The notes under the pieces were generated by a model. The model was given only the letters and a program-made list of their open reading frames with translations. It was not told the DNA's origin and did not search any database. From Pampus argenteus (lineage: Eukaryota > Chordata > Actinopteri > Scombriformes > Stromateidae), in contig CM072863.1 of NCBI GenBank assembly GCA_036937835.1, positions 25,504,501 to 25,568,500 of the forward strand: 64,000 bases of DNA, read 5' to 3'. This document shows positions 14,220 through 23,887 of this stretch, piece by piece. The position numbers were made by a program, and so were the translations under genes. Positions within the stretch are counted from its first letter, which is position 1. Each line of letters opens with the position of its first letter.

Positions 14220-16471
14220 TCAATCAAAACCATGTTTGCCATCAACAAGTAACTGATTTCTAATGATTAGGACCAAAAAACTCACTTCTGAGAGCTTCCT
14301 GCAGCTTTTACTGTAACATTTGTAAAAATAGCTTTCTCTCTGGCCAAAACTGACAACTACAGTTTTTCTTAAACAAGGAGCAATATTTTCCATCAAAACC
14401 ATGTTTTCCATCAACAAGTAACTGATTTCTAATGATTAGGACCAAAAAACTCACTTCTGAGAGTTTCCTGCAGCTTTTACTGTAACATTTGTAAAAATAG
14501 CTTTCTCTCAGCGAGAGAAGGCCAAAACTGACAACTACAATTTTCTTAAACAACGAGCAATATTTTCAATCAAAACCATGTTTGCCATCAACAAGTAAGT
14601 GATTTCTAATGATTAGGACTAAAAAACTCACTTCTGAGAGCTTCCTGCAGCTTTTACTGTAACATTTGTAAAAATAGCTTTCTCTCCGGCCAAAACTGAC
14701 AACTACAGTTTTTCTTAAACAAGGAGCAATATTTTCCATCAAAACCATGTTTGCCATCAACAAGTAACTGATTTCTAATGATTAGGACCAAAAAACTCAC
14801 TTCTGAGAGCTTCCTGCAGCTTTTACTGTAAGATTTGTAAAAATAGCTTTCTCTCCGGCCAAAACTGACAACTACAGTTTTTCTTAAACAAGGAGCAATA
14901 TTTTCAATCAAAACCATGTTTGCCATCAACAACTAACTGATTTCTAATGATTAGGACCAAAAAACTCACTTCTGAGAGCTTACTGCAGCTTTTACTGTAA
15001 CATTTGTAAAAATAGCTTTCTCTCCGGCCAAAACTGACAACTACAGTTTTTCTTAAACAAGGAGCAATATTTTCCATCAAAACCATGTTTGCCATCAACA
15101 AGTAACTGATTTCTAATGATTAGGACCAAAAAACTCACTTCTGAGAGCTTCCTGCAGCTTTTACTGTAACATTTGTAAAAATAGCTTTCTCTCAGGCCAA
15201 AACTGACAACTACAGTTTTTCTTAAACAAGGAGCAATATTTTCAATCAAAACCATGTTTGCCATCAACAAGTAACTGATTTCTAATGATTAGGACAAAAA
15301 ACTCACTTCTGAGAGCTTCCTGCAGCTTTTACTGTAACATTTGAAAAAATAGCTTTCTCTCCGGCCAAAACTGACAACTACAGTTTTTGTTAAACAAGGA
15401 GCAGTATTTTCAATCAAAACCATGTTTTCCATCAACAAGTAACTGGTTTCTAATGATTAGGACCAAAAAACTAACTTCTGAGAGCTTCCTGCAGCTTTTA
15501 CTGTAACATTTGTAAAAATAGCTTTCTCTCAGCGAGAGAAGGTCAAAGCTGACAACTACAGTTTTTCTTAAACAAGGAGCAATATTTTCAATCAAAACCA
15601 TGTTTGCCATCAACAAGTAACTGATTTCTAATGATTAGGACCAAAAAACTCACTTCTGAGAGCTTCCTGCAGCTTTTACTGTAACATTTGTAAAGATAGC
15701 TTTCTCTCCGGCCAAAACTGACAACTACAGTTTTTCTTAAACAAGGAGCAATATTTTCAATCAAAACCATGTTTGCCATCAACAAGTAACTGATTTCTAA
15801 TGATTAGGACCAAAAAACTCACTTCTGAGAGCTTCCTGCAGCTTTTACTGTAACATTTGTAAAAATATCTTTCTCTCAGGCCAAAACTGACAACTACAGT
15901 TTTTCTTAAACAAGGAGCAATATTTTCCATCAAAACCATGTTTTCCATCAACAAGTAACTGATTTCTAATGATTAGGACCAAAAAACTCACTTCTGAGAG
16001 CTTCCTGCAGCTTTTACTGTAACATTTGTAAAAAATAGCTTTCTCTCAGGCCAAAACTGACAACTACAGTTTTTCTTAAACAAGGAGCAATATTTTCAAT
16101 CAAAACCATGTTTGCCATCAACAAGTAACTGATTTCTAATGATTAGGACCAAAAAACTCACTTCTGAGAGCTTCCTGCAGCTTTTACTGTAACATTTGTA
16201 AAAATAGCTTTCTCTCAGCGAGAGAAGGTCAAAGCTGACAACTACAGTTTTTCTTAAACAAGGAGCAATATTTTCAATCAAAACCATGTTTGCCATCAAC
16301 AAGTAACTGATTTCTAATGATTATGACCAAAAAACTCACTTCTGAGAGCTTCCTGCAGCTTTTACTGTAACATTTGTAAAAATAGCTTTCTCTCAGGCCA
16401 AAACTGACAACTACAGTTTTTCTAAAACAAGGAGCAATATTTTCAATCAAAACCATGTTTGCCATCAACAA
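14220..16471. repeat. Variant block shared with the other side of the retrotransposon
   Basis: The order of monomers here (CTCTCTGGCC, GTTTTCCATCAAC, the CTACAATTTTCTTAAACAACG monomer, GACTAAAAAAC, TACTGCAGC, TTTTTGTTAAAC with GAGCAGTATT) is repeated at 25956-28554. The offset is 11736 bp in the first part and 12083 bp in the second, because the right copy holds two extra monomers (347 bp). Confidence 0.75.
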
Positions 16472-16479
16472 GTAACTGA

Positions 16480-19400
16480 TTTCTAATGATTAGGAGGCAA
16501 AAACTTACTTCTGAGAGCTTCCTGCAGCATTTACTGTAACATTTGTAAAAATAGCTTTATCTCGGCGAGAGAAGGCCAAAACTGACAACTACAGTTTTTC
16601 TTAAACAAGGAGCAATATTTTCAATCAAAACCATGTTTGCCATCAACAAGTAACTGATTTCTAATGATTAGGAGCCCAAAAATAACTTCTGAGAGCTTCC
16701 TGCAGCTTTTACTGTAACATTTGTAAAAATAGCTTTGTCTCGGCGAGAGAAGCCCAAAACTGACAACTATAGTTTTTCTTAAACAAGGAGCAATATTTTC
16801 AATCAAAACCATGTTTGCCATCAACAAGTAACTGATTTTTAATGATTAGGACCAAAAATAACTTCTGAGAGCTTCCTGCAGCTTTTACTGTAACATTTGT
16901 AAAAATAGCTTTCTCTCAGGCCAAAACTGACAACTACAGTTTTTCTTAAACAAGGATCAATATTTTCAATGAAAACCATGTTTGCCATCAACAAGTAACT
17001 GATTTCTAATGATTAGGACCAAAAAACTTACTTCTGAGAGCTTCCTGCAGCTTTTACTGTAACATTTGTAAAAATAGCTTTCTCTCAGGCCAAAACTGAC
17101 AACTATAGTTTTTCTTAAACAAGGAGCCATATTTTCAATCAAAACCATGTTTGCCATCAACAAGCAACTGATTTCTAATGATTAGGAGGCAAAAACTAAC
17201 TTCTGAGAGCTTCCTGCAGCTTTTACTGTAACATTTGTAAAAATAGCTTTATCTCGGCGAGAGAAGGCCAAAACTGACAACTACAGTTTTTCTTAAACAA
17301 GGAGCAATATTTTCAATCAAAACCATGTTTGCCATCAACAAGTAACTGATTTCTAATGATTAGGACCAAAAAACTCACTTCTGAGAGCTTCCTGCAGCTT
17401 TTACTGTAACATTTGTAAAAATATCTTTCTCTCAGGCCAAAACTGACAACTACAGTTTTTCTTAAACAAGGAGCAATATTTTCAATCAAAACCATGTTTG
17501 CCATCAACAAGTAACTGATTTCTAATGATTAGGACCAAAAAACTCACTTCTGAGAGCTTCCTGCAGCTTTTACTGTAACATTTGTAAAAATAGCTTTGTC
17601 TCAGGCCAAAACTGACAACTACAGTTTTTCTTAAACAAAGAGCAATATTTTCAATCAAAACCTTGTTTGCCATCAACAAGTAACTGATTTCTAATGATTA
17701 GGACCAAAAAACTCACTTCTGAGAGCTTCCTGCAGCTTTTACTGTAACATTTGTAAAAATAGCTTTGTCTCAGGCCAAAACTGACAACTACAGTTTTTCT
17801 TAAACAAGGAGCAATATTTTCAATCAAAACCTTGTTTGCCATCAACAAGTAACTGATTTCTAATGATTAGGACCAAAAAACTCACTTCTGAGAGCTTCCT
17901 GCAGCTTTTACTGTAACATTTGTAAAAAATAGCTTTCTCTCAGGCCAAAACTGACAACTACAGTTTTTCTTAAACAAGGAGCAATATTTTCAATCAAAAC
18001 CATGTTTGCCATCAACAAGTAACTGATTTCTAATGATTAGGACCAAAAAACTCACTTCTGAGAGCTTCCTGCAGCTTTTACTGTAACATTTGTAAAAATA
18101 GCTTTGTCTCAGGCCAAAACTGACAACTACAGTTTTTCTTAAACAAGGAGCAATATTTTCAATCAAAACCATGTTTGCCATCAACAAGTAACTGATTTCT
18201 AATGATTAGGACCAAAAAACTCACTTCTGAGAGCTTCCTGCAGCTTTTACTGTAACATTTGTAAAAAATAGCTTTCTCTCAGGCCAAAACTGACAACTAC
18301 AGTTTTTCTTAAACAAGGAGCAATATTTTCAATCAAAACCATGTTTGCCATCAACAAGTAACTGATTTCTAATGATTAGGACCAAAAAACTCACTTCTGA
18401 GAGCTTCCTGCAGCTTTTACTGTAACATTTGTAAAAATATCTTTCTCTCAGGCCAAAACTGACAACTACAGTTTTTCTTAAACAAGGAGCAATATTTTCA
18501 ATCAAAACCATGTTTGCCATCAACAAGTAACTGATTTCTAATGATTAGGACCAAAAAACTCACTTCTGAGAGCTTCCTGCAGCTTTTACCGTAACATTTG
18601 TAAAAATAGCTTTGTCTCAGGCCAAAACTGACAACTACAGTTTTTCTTAAACAAGGAGCAATATTTTCAATCAAAACCATGTTTGCCATCAACAAGTAAC
18701 TGATTTCTAATGATTAGGACCAAAAAACTCACTTCTAAGAGCTTCCTGCAGCTTTTACTGTAACATTTGTAAAAATAGCTTTCTCTCCGGCCAAAACTGA
18801 CAACTACAGTTTTTCTTAAACAAGGAGCAATATTTTCAATCAAAACCATGTTTGCCATCAACAAGTAACTGATTTCTAATGATTAGGAGGCAAAAACTAA
18901 CTTCTGAGAGCTTCCTGCAGCTTTTACTGTAACATTTGTAAAAATAGCTTTATCTCGGCGAGAGAAGGCCAAAACTGACAACTACAGTTTTTCTTAAACA
19001 AGGAGCAATATTTTCAATCAAAACCATGTTTGCCATCAACAAGTAACTGATTTCTAATGATTAGGAGCCCAAAAATAACTTCTGAGAGCTTCCTGCAGCT
19101 TTTACTGTAACATTTGTAAAAATAGCTTTGTCTCGGCGAGAGAAGCCCAAAACTGACAACTATAGTTTTTCTTAAACAAGGAGCAATATTTTCAATCAAA
19201 ACCATGTTTGCCATCAACAAGTAACTGATTTCTAATGATTAGGACCAAAAATAACTTCTGAGAGCTTCCTGCAGCTTTTACTGTAACATTTGTAAAAATA
19301 GCTTTCTCTCAGGCCAAAACTGACAACTACAGTTTTTCTTAAACAAGGATCAATATTTTCAATGAAAACCATGTTTGCCATCAACAAGTAACTGATTTCT

Positions 19401-19580
19401 AATGATTAGGACCAAAAAACTTACTTCTGAGAGCTTCCTGCAGCTTTTACTGTAACATTTGTAAAAATAGCTTTCTCTCAGGCCAAAACTGACAACTATA
19501 GTTTTTCTTAAACAAGGAGCCATATTTTCAATCAAAACCATGTTTGCCATCAACAAGTAACTGATTTCTAATGATTAGGA
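16480..19580. repeat. Array segment duplicated from 9640-12740 (offset about 6840 bp)
   Basis: Monomer order and diagnostic variants, including the rare GCAGCATTTACTG, match 9640-12740 at a constant offset of 6840 bp, becoming 6839 after a one-A difference. Visible differences are few: AACAAAGAGC near 17635 against AACAAGGAGC, CTTCTAAGAGC near 18735 against CTTCTGAGAGC, and AACTTACTTC near 16503 against AACTAACTTC. This implies a recent non-adjacent duplication or a tandem duplication later interrupted. Confidence 0.75.
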
Positions 19581-20032
19581 GGCAAAAACTAACTTCTGAG
19601 AGCTTCCTGCAGCTTTTACTGTAACATTTGTAAAAATAGCTTTATCTCGGCGAGAGAAGGCCAAAACTGACAACTACAGTTTTTCTTAAACAAGGAGCAA
19701 TATTTTCAATCAAAACCATGTTTGCCATCAACAAGTAACTGATTTCTAATGATTAGGACCAAAAAACTCACTTCTGAGAGCTTCCTGCAGCTTTTACTGT
19801 AACATTTGTAAAAATAGCTTTGTCTCAGGCCAAAACTGACAACTACAGTTTTTCTTAAACAAGGAGCAATATTTTCAATCAAAACCTTGTTTGCCATCAA
19901 CAAGTAACTGATTTCTAATGATTAGGACCAAAAAACTCACTTCTGAGAGCTTCCTGCAGCTTTTACTGTAACATTTGTAAAAAATAGCTTTCTCTCAGGC
20001 CAAAACTGACAACTACAGTTTTTCTTAAACAA

Positions 20033-20037
20033 GGAGC
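20033..20037. repeat. Target-site duplication, left copy (GGAGC)
   Basis: GGAGC directly before the left LTR equals the five bases directly after the right LTR. Joining the flanks with one copy gives AACAAGGAGCAATATTTTC, the normal monomer sequence, so these five bases are the integrase-made duplication. Five bases is usual for Ty3/Gypsy integration. Confidence 0.97.
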
Positions 20038-20114
20038 TGTCAGGGTGGTACTGATACTGGCAAGGAGAACCCAAAAACACGACACTGAAGCAGACAAGTT
20101 CGAGGGCAGATCAG

Positions 20115-20120
20115 TTTACT
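20115..20120 (-). promoter_or_regulatory. Candidate polyadenylation signal AGTAAA in the 3' LTR
   Basis: On the minus strand this reads AGTAAA, a known variant of AATAAA. A G/T-rich stretch (GTGTCGTGTTTTTGGG) follows about 40 nt later, as expected for a cleavage-site downstream element. No AATAAA was found on the element strand of the LTR. If used, the repeated R region would span roughly 20293 to about 20095. Confidence 0.45.
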
Positions 20121-20316
20121 GAGTCCAGAAACAGGCAGGGTCAAAACCAGGAGATCAAAAAACAGGCAAACAAATCCGACGGGGGGCAGGCAGGAATCCA
20201 AAATCCACAACAGGCAAAAACAGGATCAGAACAGGAAGTCAAAAACAGAGATTGCTGGAGAGCTTGGCGAAAACAATACAAGACACTCTGGCAGGGATGA
20301 AATGAAAATGGACTAG

Positions 20317-20324
20317 TAAATATA
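20317..20324 (-). promoter_or_regulatory. TATA box copy in the 3' LTR
   Basis: TATATTTA on the minus strand, the counterpart of the 5' LTR TATA box. If active here it would direct transcripts leftward, out of the element and into the satellite array. Confidence 0.6.
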
Positions 20325-20476
20325 CACTGAGGGCTAATGAGAAAATGGGCTGCAGGTGTGGAGATGGGCGGGGAAAACCAGGTGAGGAGGTTGAGCTGAT
20401 CAAGGAGGATGGGACCTGAAATGACAGGAGAGTAGTTAAAGAGACAAGGAACCAAATAAAGAAAAACAGGGTGTGA

Positions 20477-23400
20477 CTATGTTACAGAACCCCCCCCTCT
20501 AGGGACGGCTCCTGCCGTCCCACCCGGTTGATCAGGATGAGCCTGGTGGAAGTCAGTAATGAGGTCTGGATCCAGGATACTGCGAGCGGGGACCCACGAG
20601 CGTTCTTCGGGGCCGTAACCCTCCCAGTCTACCAGATACTGCACTCCTCTACCACGTCGCCGGGACTTGATGAGGCGACGGACTGTGTACGCAGGTGCCC
20701 CGTCAATGAGCCGGGGGGGTGGTGGGGGTTTGGAGGGGGGCAAAAGTGGACTTTCCGTAACAGGTTTGACCTTGGAAACATGGAATGTTGGGTTAATCCT
20801 CATGGATGAAGGAAGACGAAGACGGACAGCAACGGGATTGATAACTTTGGAGATTGAGAATGGGCCCACAAAACGGGGAGCCAACTTCTTAGAGTCCACT
20901 CTGAGGGGAAGATCCCGTGTCGACAACCAGACACGTTGTCCTGGGGAGTAATGGGGTGCAGGATTGCGACGTCTATTGGCGGACCGTCGGTAGCGGTCGG
21001 AAGAGCGCAGCAGTGTGGAGCGGGCCTGCATCCAAGTGCGCCGGCACCGTCTGATGTACGCCTGAACTGAGGGAACACTGGCTTCCCTTTCCTGTTCTGG
21101 GAAGAGTGGTGGCTGGTACCCCCGGGAGCATTGGAAGGGTGAAAGACCAGTGGCTGAACTGGGCAGAGTATTATGAGCATACTCAATCCAAAGGAGCTGC
21201 TCAGACCAGGAGGAGGGATTGCGGGAGGCCAGGCAGCGCAGAGACGTTTCCATCTCTTGATTCATCCGCTCCGCTTGACCATTGGACTGTGGGTGGAAAC
21301 CAGATGACAGACTGACGGTAGCCCCCAACAGCCTGCAAAACTCGGACCAAAAGTGAGAGGTGAATTGAGGTCCCCGGTCAGAGACCACATCAGATGGGAG
21401 ACCATGCAGGCGAAAAACATTTTGCAACAAAATCTCAGCCATCTCCTTGGCTGTGGGTAATTTGGGTAATGGGATGAGTATGGCTGCTTTGGAAAAGCGA
21501 TCAACAACAGTGAGTATGACTGTGTTACCGTTAGAAGGTGGTAGCCCGGTGACAAAATCCAAAGAAATGTGAGACCAGGGACGGTGAGGGATGGGCAGGG
21601 GATGAAGGAGACCAGATGGGGCTTGAGTAGAGCTCTTATGTTGAGAGCAGACACGGCAAGCAGCAACAAACTCCCGGGTGTCCCTTTCCATGGAAGGCCA
21701 CCAGAACCGCTGCTGAAGCAGGGCTAAAGTGCGTCTCACCCCAGGGTGGCAAGCCAGACGAGAAGAGTGCCCCCACTGGAGGACCTCAGAACGGAGACTG
21801 TCGGGGACAAACAATCGATTATCTGGACAGGCACTAGGAGCAGGGTGTTCAGTGTGGGAGCGTTTTACCTTATCCTCCACCTCCCAGGTTACTGCCCCAA
21901 TGATGCATGCAGGTGAGAGAATACCCTCAGGCTGGGATGGGGAATCCTCTGACTGGAACTGGCGGGACAGCGCATCAGGCTTGACATTTCTTGAGCCTGG
22001 TCTATATGAGAGGGAGAAAATGAAACGGTTGAAGAAAAGGGCCCACCTAGCTTGACGAGAGTTCAGCCTCCTGGCTGACCGGATGTATTCAAGGTTCTTG
22101 TGGTCTGTCCAGACCACAAATGGTTGCTCTGCCCCCTCCAGCCAGTGCCTCCATTCCTCCAGCGCGAGCTTGACTGCCAACAGCTCCCGGTTTCCAATGT
22201 CATAATTCCTCTCGGCTGGGGTCAGTTTCCGAGAGAAGAAAGCACATGGGTGGACCTTTTGGTCCTCAGCTGACCGCTGAGAAAGCACTGCTCCAACACC
22301 GGTGTCTGAGGCATCAACCTCCACGATAAACTGGCGAGCAGGATCTGGGAAGACGAGAATAGGAGCAGAGGTGAAACGTGACTTTAACTCACCAAAGGCT
22401 GCTTCAGCTATAGAGGTCCACTGGAAGGGCTTCTTGAGGGAGGTGAGAGCAGTGAGTGAAGCTGCCACTGAACTGTAGTTTCTGATGAACCTACGGTAGA
22501 AGTTGGCAAATCCCAGGAAACGTTGAAGCTCTTTACGTGTGGATGGAGTTGGCCAGTCAGTAACTGCCTTGGTCTTAGCTGGGTCCATCCGGATGTTGCC
22601 AGCGTTGATGATGAAACCCAGGAAGGATACTTCTGAGACGTGAAACTCACATTTTTCTGCTTTAACAAAGAGCTGGTTTTCCAAGAGCCTCTGGAGGACT
22701 TGCCGTACATGCACCACATGCTCCTGCTTGGACTTAGAAAAGATGAGAATGTCATCCAGGTAGACAAAAACAGACACATTGAGCAGATCCCGCAGAACAT
22801 CGTTGACCAAACTCTGGAAGACTGCAGGAGCATTAGTGAGTCCAAATGGCATGACTAAATATTCATAATGCCCACTAGGAGTATTGAACGCTGTCTTCCA
22901 CTCATCACCCTCCTTGATTCTCACCAAATGGTAAGCATTACGAAGGTCTAGTTTGGAGAAAATGGTAGCCCCCTGTAGCAGCTCAAAAGCAGAGGAGATT
23001 AATGGAAGAGGGTACCTGTTCTTGATGGTAATGTTGTTGAGTCCTCTGTAGTCAATGCAAGGGCGCAGGGTCTTGTCCTTCTTAGCCACAAAAAAAAACC
23101 CTGCTCCAGCGGGAGACGATGATGGTCGTATTATACCTGCTGCCAAAGAGTCATTGATGTATTTCTCCATTGTCTTTGTCTCAGGAGCTGATAAAGAGAA
23201 GAGTCGTCCTCTAGGGGGGAATGTACCTGGAAGGAGGTCAATGGCACAATCATAAGGGCGATGCGGCGGCAAAGAGGTGGCCCGGGCTTTATTAAACACC
23301 TCTTTCAGATCCAGGTACTCCTTAGGAACTTCTGACAGGTCTGGAAACTCAGAGGGAACAGTCAAAACAGAGGCAGATGACAGAGCAGACTTCAAACAGG

Positions 23401-23887
23401 CAGCGTGACAATGAGGATTCCATTGCAGTATGGTTCCTGTAGACCAGTCAATGTGTGGGTTGTGTCTCTTAAGCCAAGGAAAACCCAAAATGAGCGGTTG
23501 TTGTGGTGCCCTGATCAGGTGAAAAGAAAGTGTCTCGGTGTGATTACCTGAGATGGTCATTTGAAGAGGAGTAGATCGATGTGTAACCCGGAAAAGGAGA
23601 CGACCATCCAAGGCTGAGGCATCGATAGGTTCTTCCAGAACCACCCGACCAAGACCCAGCTGAGAAGCAAGAGTCATGTCCAAAAAGTTCTCATCTGCAC
23701 CTGAGTCAACAAGGGCCGAGACAGTTAAATAACTTCCACAGCAGAACAGTTGAGCCTGGATCAGGGACCGGGAGGGCTTTTCAGATTTCATAGTCCGGCT
23801 CACCAGCGCCCTCTGGAAGACTGGTGAGCCATGTCTTTTACTGGACACGATGAGGCAAAGTGGCCGCCCTGACCACAGTACAGACAC
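20477..23887 (-). CDS. pol: Pol polyprotein: protease, RT, RNase H, integrase, chromodomain
   Basis: Open frame of 1136 codons (numbered from a GTG at 23887; the frame opens after a TAA at 23897-23899; the first ATG is residue 33, at 23791). Aspartic protease: DSGA at 61-64 and ILGFPWL near 133-139. Reverse transcriptase about 226-420: SKLDLRNAYH with D314, MPFGL 346-350, YLDD 376-379. RNase H about 518-642: D525, E568, D595, D638. Integrase: zinc-binding H706, H714, C744, C747, then D777, D837 and E873 with 35 residues between the last two, and a GPF module at 1008-1010. After a proline-rich linker, a chromodomain at about 1065-1116 with Y1067, W1088, Y1091. It copies the element RNA and inserts the DNA. 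All key catalytic residues are present. It lies in the -1 frame relative to gag with an 85-nt overlap, and its stop lies inside the 3' LTR. Confidence 0.95.
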   Translation of the reverse strand: MSVLWSGRPLCLIVSSKRHGSPVFQRALVSRTMKSEKPSRSLIQAQLFCCGSYLTVSALVDSGADENFLDMTLASQLGLGRVVLEEPIDASALDGRLLFRVTHRSTPLQMTISGNHTETLSFHLIRAPQQPLILGFPWLKRHNPHIDWSTGTILQWNPHCHAACLKSALSSASVLTVPSEFPDLSEVPKEYLDLKEVFNKARATSLPPHRPYDCAIDLLPGTFPPRGRLFSLSAPETKTMEKYINDSLAAGIIRPSSSPAGAGFFFVAKKDKTLRPCIDYRGLNNITIKNRYPLPLISSAFELLQGATIFSKLDLRNAYHLVRIKEGDEWKTAFNTPSGHYEYLVMPFGLTNAPAVFQSLVNDVLRDLLNVSVFVYLDDILIFSKSKQEHVVHVRQVLQRLLENQLFVKAEKCEFHVSEVSFLGFIINAGNIRMDPAKTKAVTDWPTPSTRKELQRFLGFANFYRRFIRNYSSVAASLTALTSLKKPFQWTSIAEAAFGELKSRFTSAPILVFPDPARQFIVEVDASDTGVGAVLSQRSAEDQKVHPCAFFSRKLTPAERNYDIGNRELLAVKLALEEWRHWLEGAEQPFVVWTDHKNLEYIRSARRLNSRQARWALFFNRFIFSLSYRPGSRNVKPDALSRQFQSEDSPSQPEGILSPACIIGAVTWEVEDKVKRSHTEHPAPSACPDNRLFVPDSLRSEVLQWGHSSRLACHPGVRRTLALLQQRFWWPSMERDTREFVAACRVCSQHKSSTQAPSGLLHPLPIPHRPWSHISLDFVTGLPPSNGNTVILTVVDRFSKAAILIPLPKLPTAKEMAEILLQNVFRLHGLPSDVVSDRGPQFTSHFWSEFCRLLGATVSLSSGFHPQSNGQAERMNQEMETSLRCLASRNPSSWSEQLLWIEYAHNTLPSSATGLSPFQCSRGYQPPLFPEQEREASVPSVQAYIRRCRRTWMQARSTLLRSSDRYRRSANRRRNPAPHYSPGQRVWLSTRDLPLRVDSKKLAPRFVGPFSISKVINPVAVRLRLPSSMRINPTFHVSKVKPVTESPLLPPSKPPPPPRLIDGAPAYTVRRLIKSRRRGRGVQYLVDWEGYGPEERSWVPARSILDPDLITDFHQAHPDQPGGTAGAVPRGGGSVT
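20490..20500 (-). other. Polypurine tract (PPT) for plus-strand DNA synthesis
   Basis: On the element strand this reads AGAGGGGGGGG and lies three bases (TTC) before the 3' LTR. A purine run at this place normally resists RNase H and primes plus-strand DNA synthesis. It also codes for the last Arg-Gly-Gly-Gly residues of Pol. Confidence 0.85.
20502..20521 (-). other. Perfect 7-bp GC hairpin beside the polypurine tract
   Basis: GGGACGG and CCGTCCC (arms 20502-20508 and 20515-20521) are exact reverse complements around a 6-nt loop. The hairpin begins one base from the polypurine tract and lies within the pol 3' end. It may position or protect the PPT or shape the RNA; no function is established here. 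Confidence 0.7.
20540..20695 (-). other. Chromodomain-coding segment of pol
   Basis: Pol residues about 1065-1116. The fold signature YLVDWEGYG...SWVP is that of HP1-like chromodomains. By position, Y1067, W1088 and Y1091 match the three aromatic residues that cage methylated H3K9 in HP1, and W1098 matches the structural tryptophan. In chromoviruses this domain is thought to guide integration toward heterochromatin. Confidence 0.85.

Larger units (their letters stand above)
1..20037. repeat. Left arm of ~169-bp satellite array
   Basis: Head-to-tail tandem repeat filling the whole stretch, roughly 118 monomers, no gene seen. The usual monomer is 169 bp, AT-rich, and can be phased from GGCCAAAACTGACAAC to GCTTTCTCTCA; a 178-bp form carries 9 extra bases at the junction. 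All monomers point the same way. Markers typical of this arm are CTATAG in place of CTACAG, GGATCAATATTTTCAATG, GGAGGCAAAAACTAAC and GGAGCCCAAAAATAAC. The array starts before base 1. The nucleosome-like unit length and multi-monomer block structure resemble centromeric or pericentromeric satellites, but that role is inferred. Confidence 0.97.
20038..20486 (-). repeat. 3' LTR of the retrotransposon
   Basis: 449 bp, ends TG...CA on either strand, and identical by eye over its whole length to 24818-25266. It is the 3' LTR because gag and pol are read on the minus strand toward it. It holds the same TATA box (20317-20324) and start-site region (20283-20292) as the 5' copy, and provides the likely polyadenylation signal. 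Confidence 0.97.

Noticed and set aside
392..19903. Repeated 65-68 residue minus-strand reading frames in every monomer of the left arm
   Set aside because: They are the satellite read in one frame. Many begin at TTG rather than ATG, each ends just inside the next monomer, and their variation follows monomer variants with no sign of coding constraint.
20141..20455. 104-residue reading frame inside each LTR (also 24921-25235)
   Set aside because: It lies within the LTR, is identical in both copies because the LTRs are identical, and resembles no known protein; it spans the predicted TATA box and start site.
23885..23887. GTG at 23887 as the true pol start
   Set aside because: It is only the first near-cognate codon in the open frame, inside gag. 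Eukaryotic initiation there is unlikely; frameshift or reinitiation at the ATG at 23791 is more plausible.
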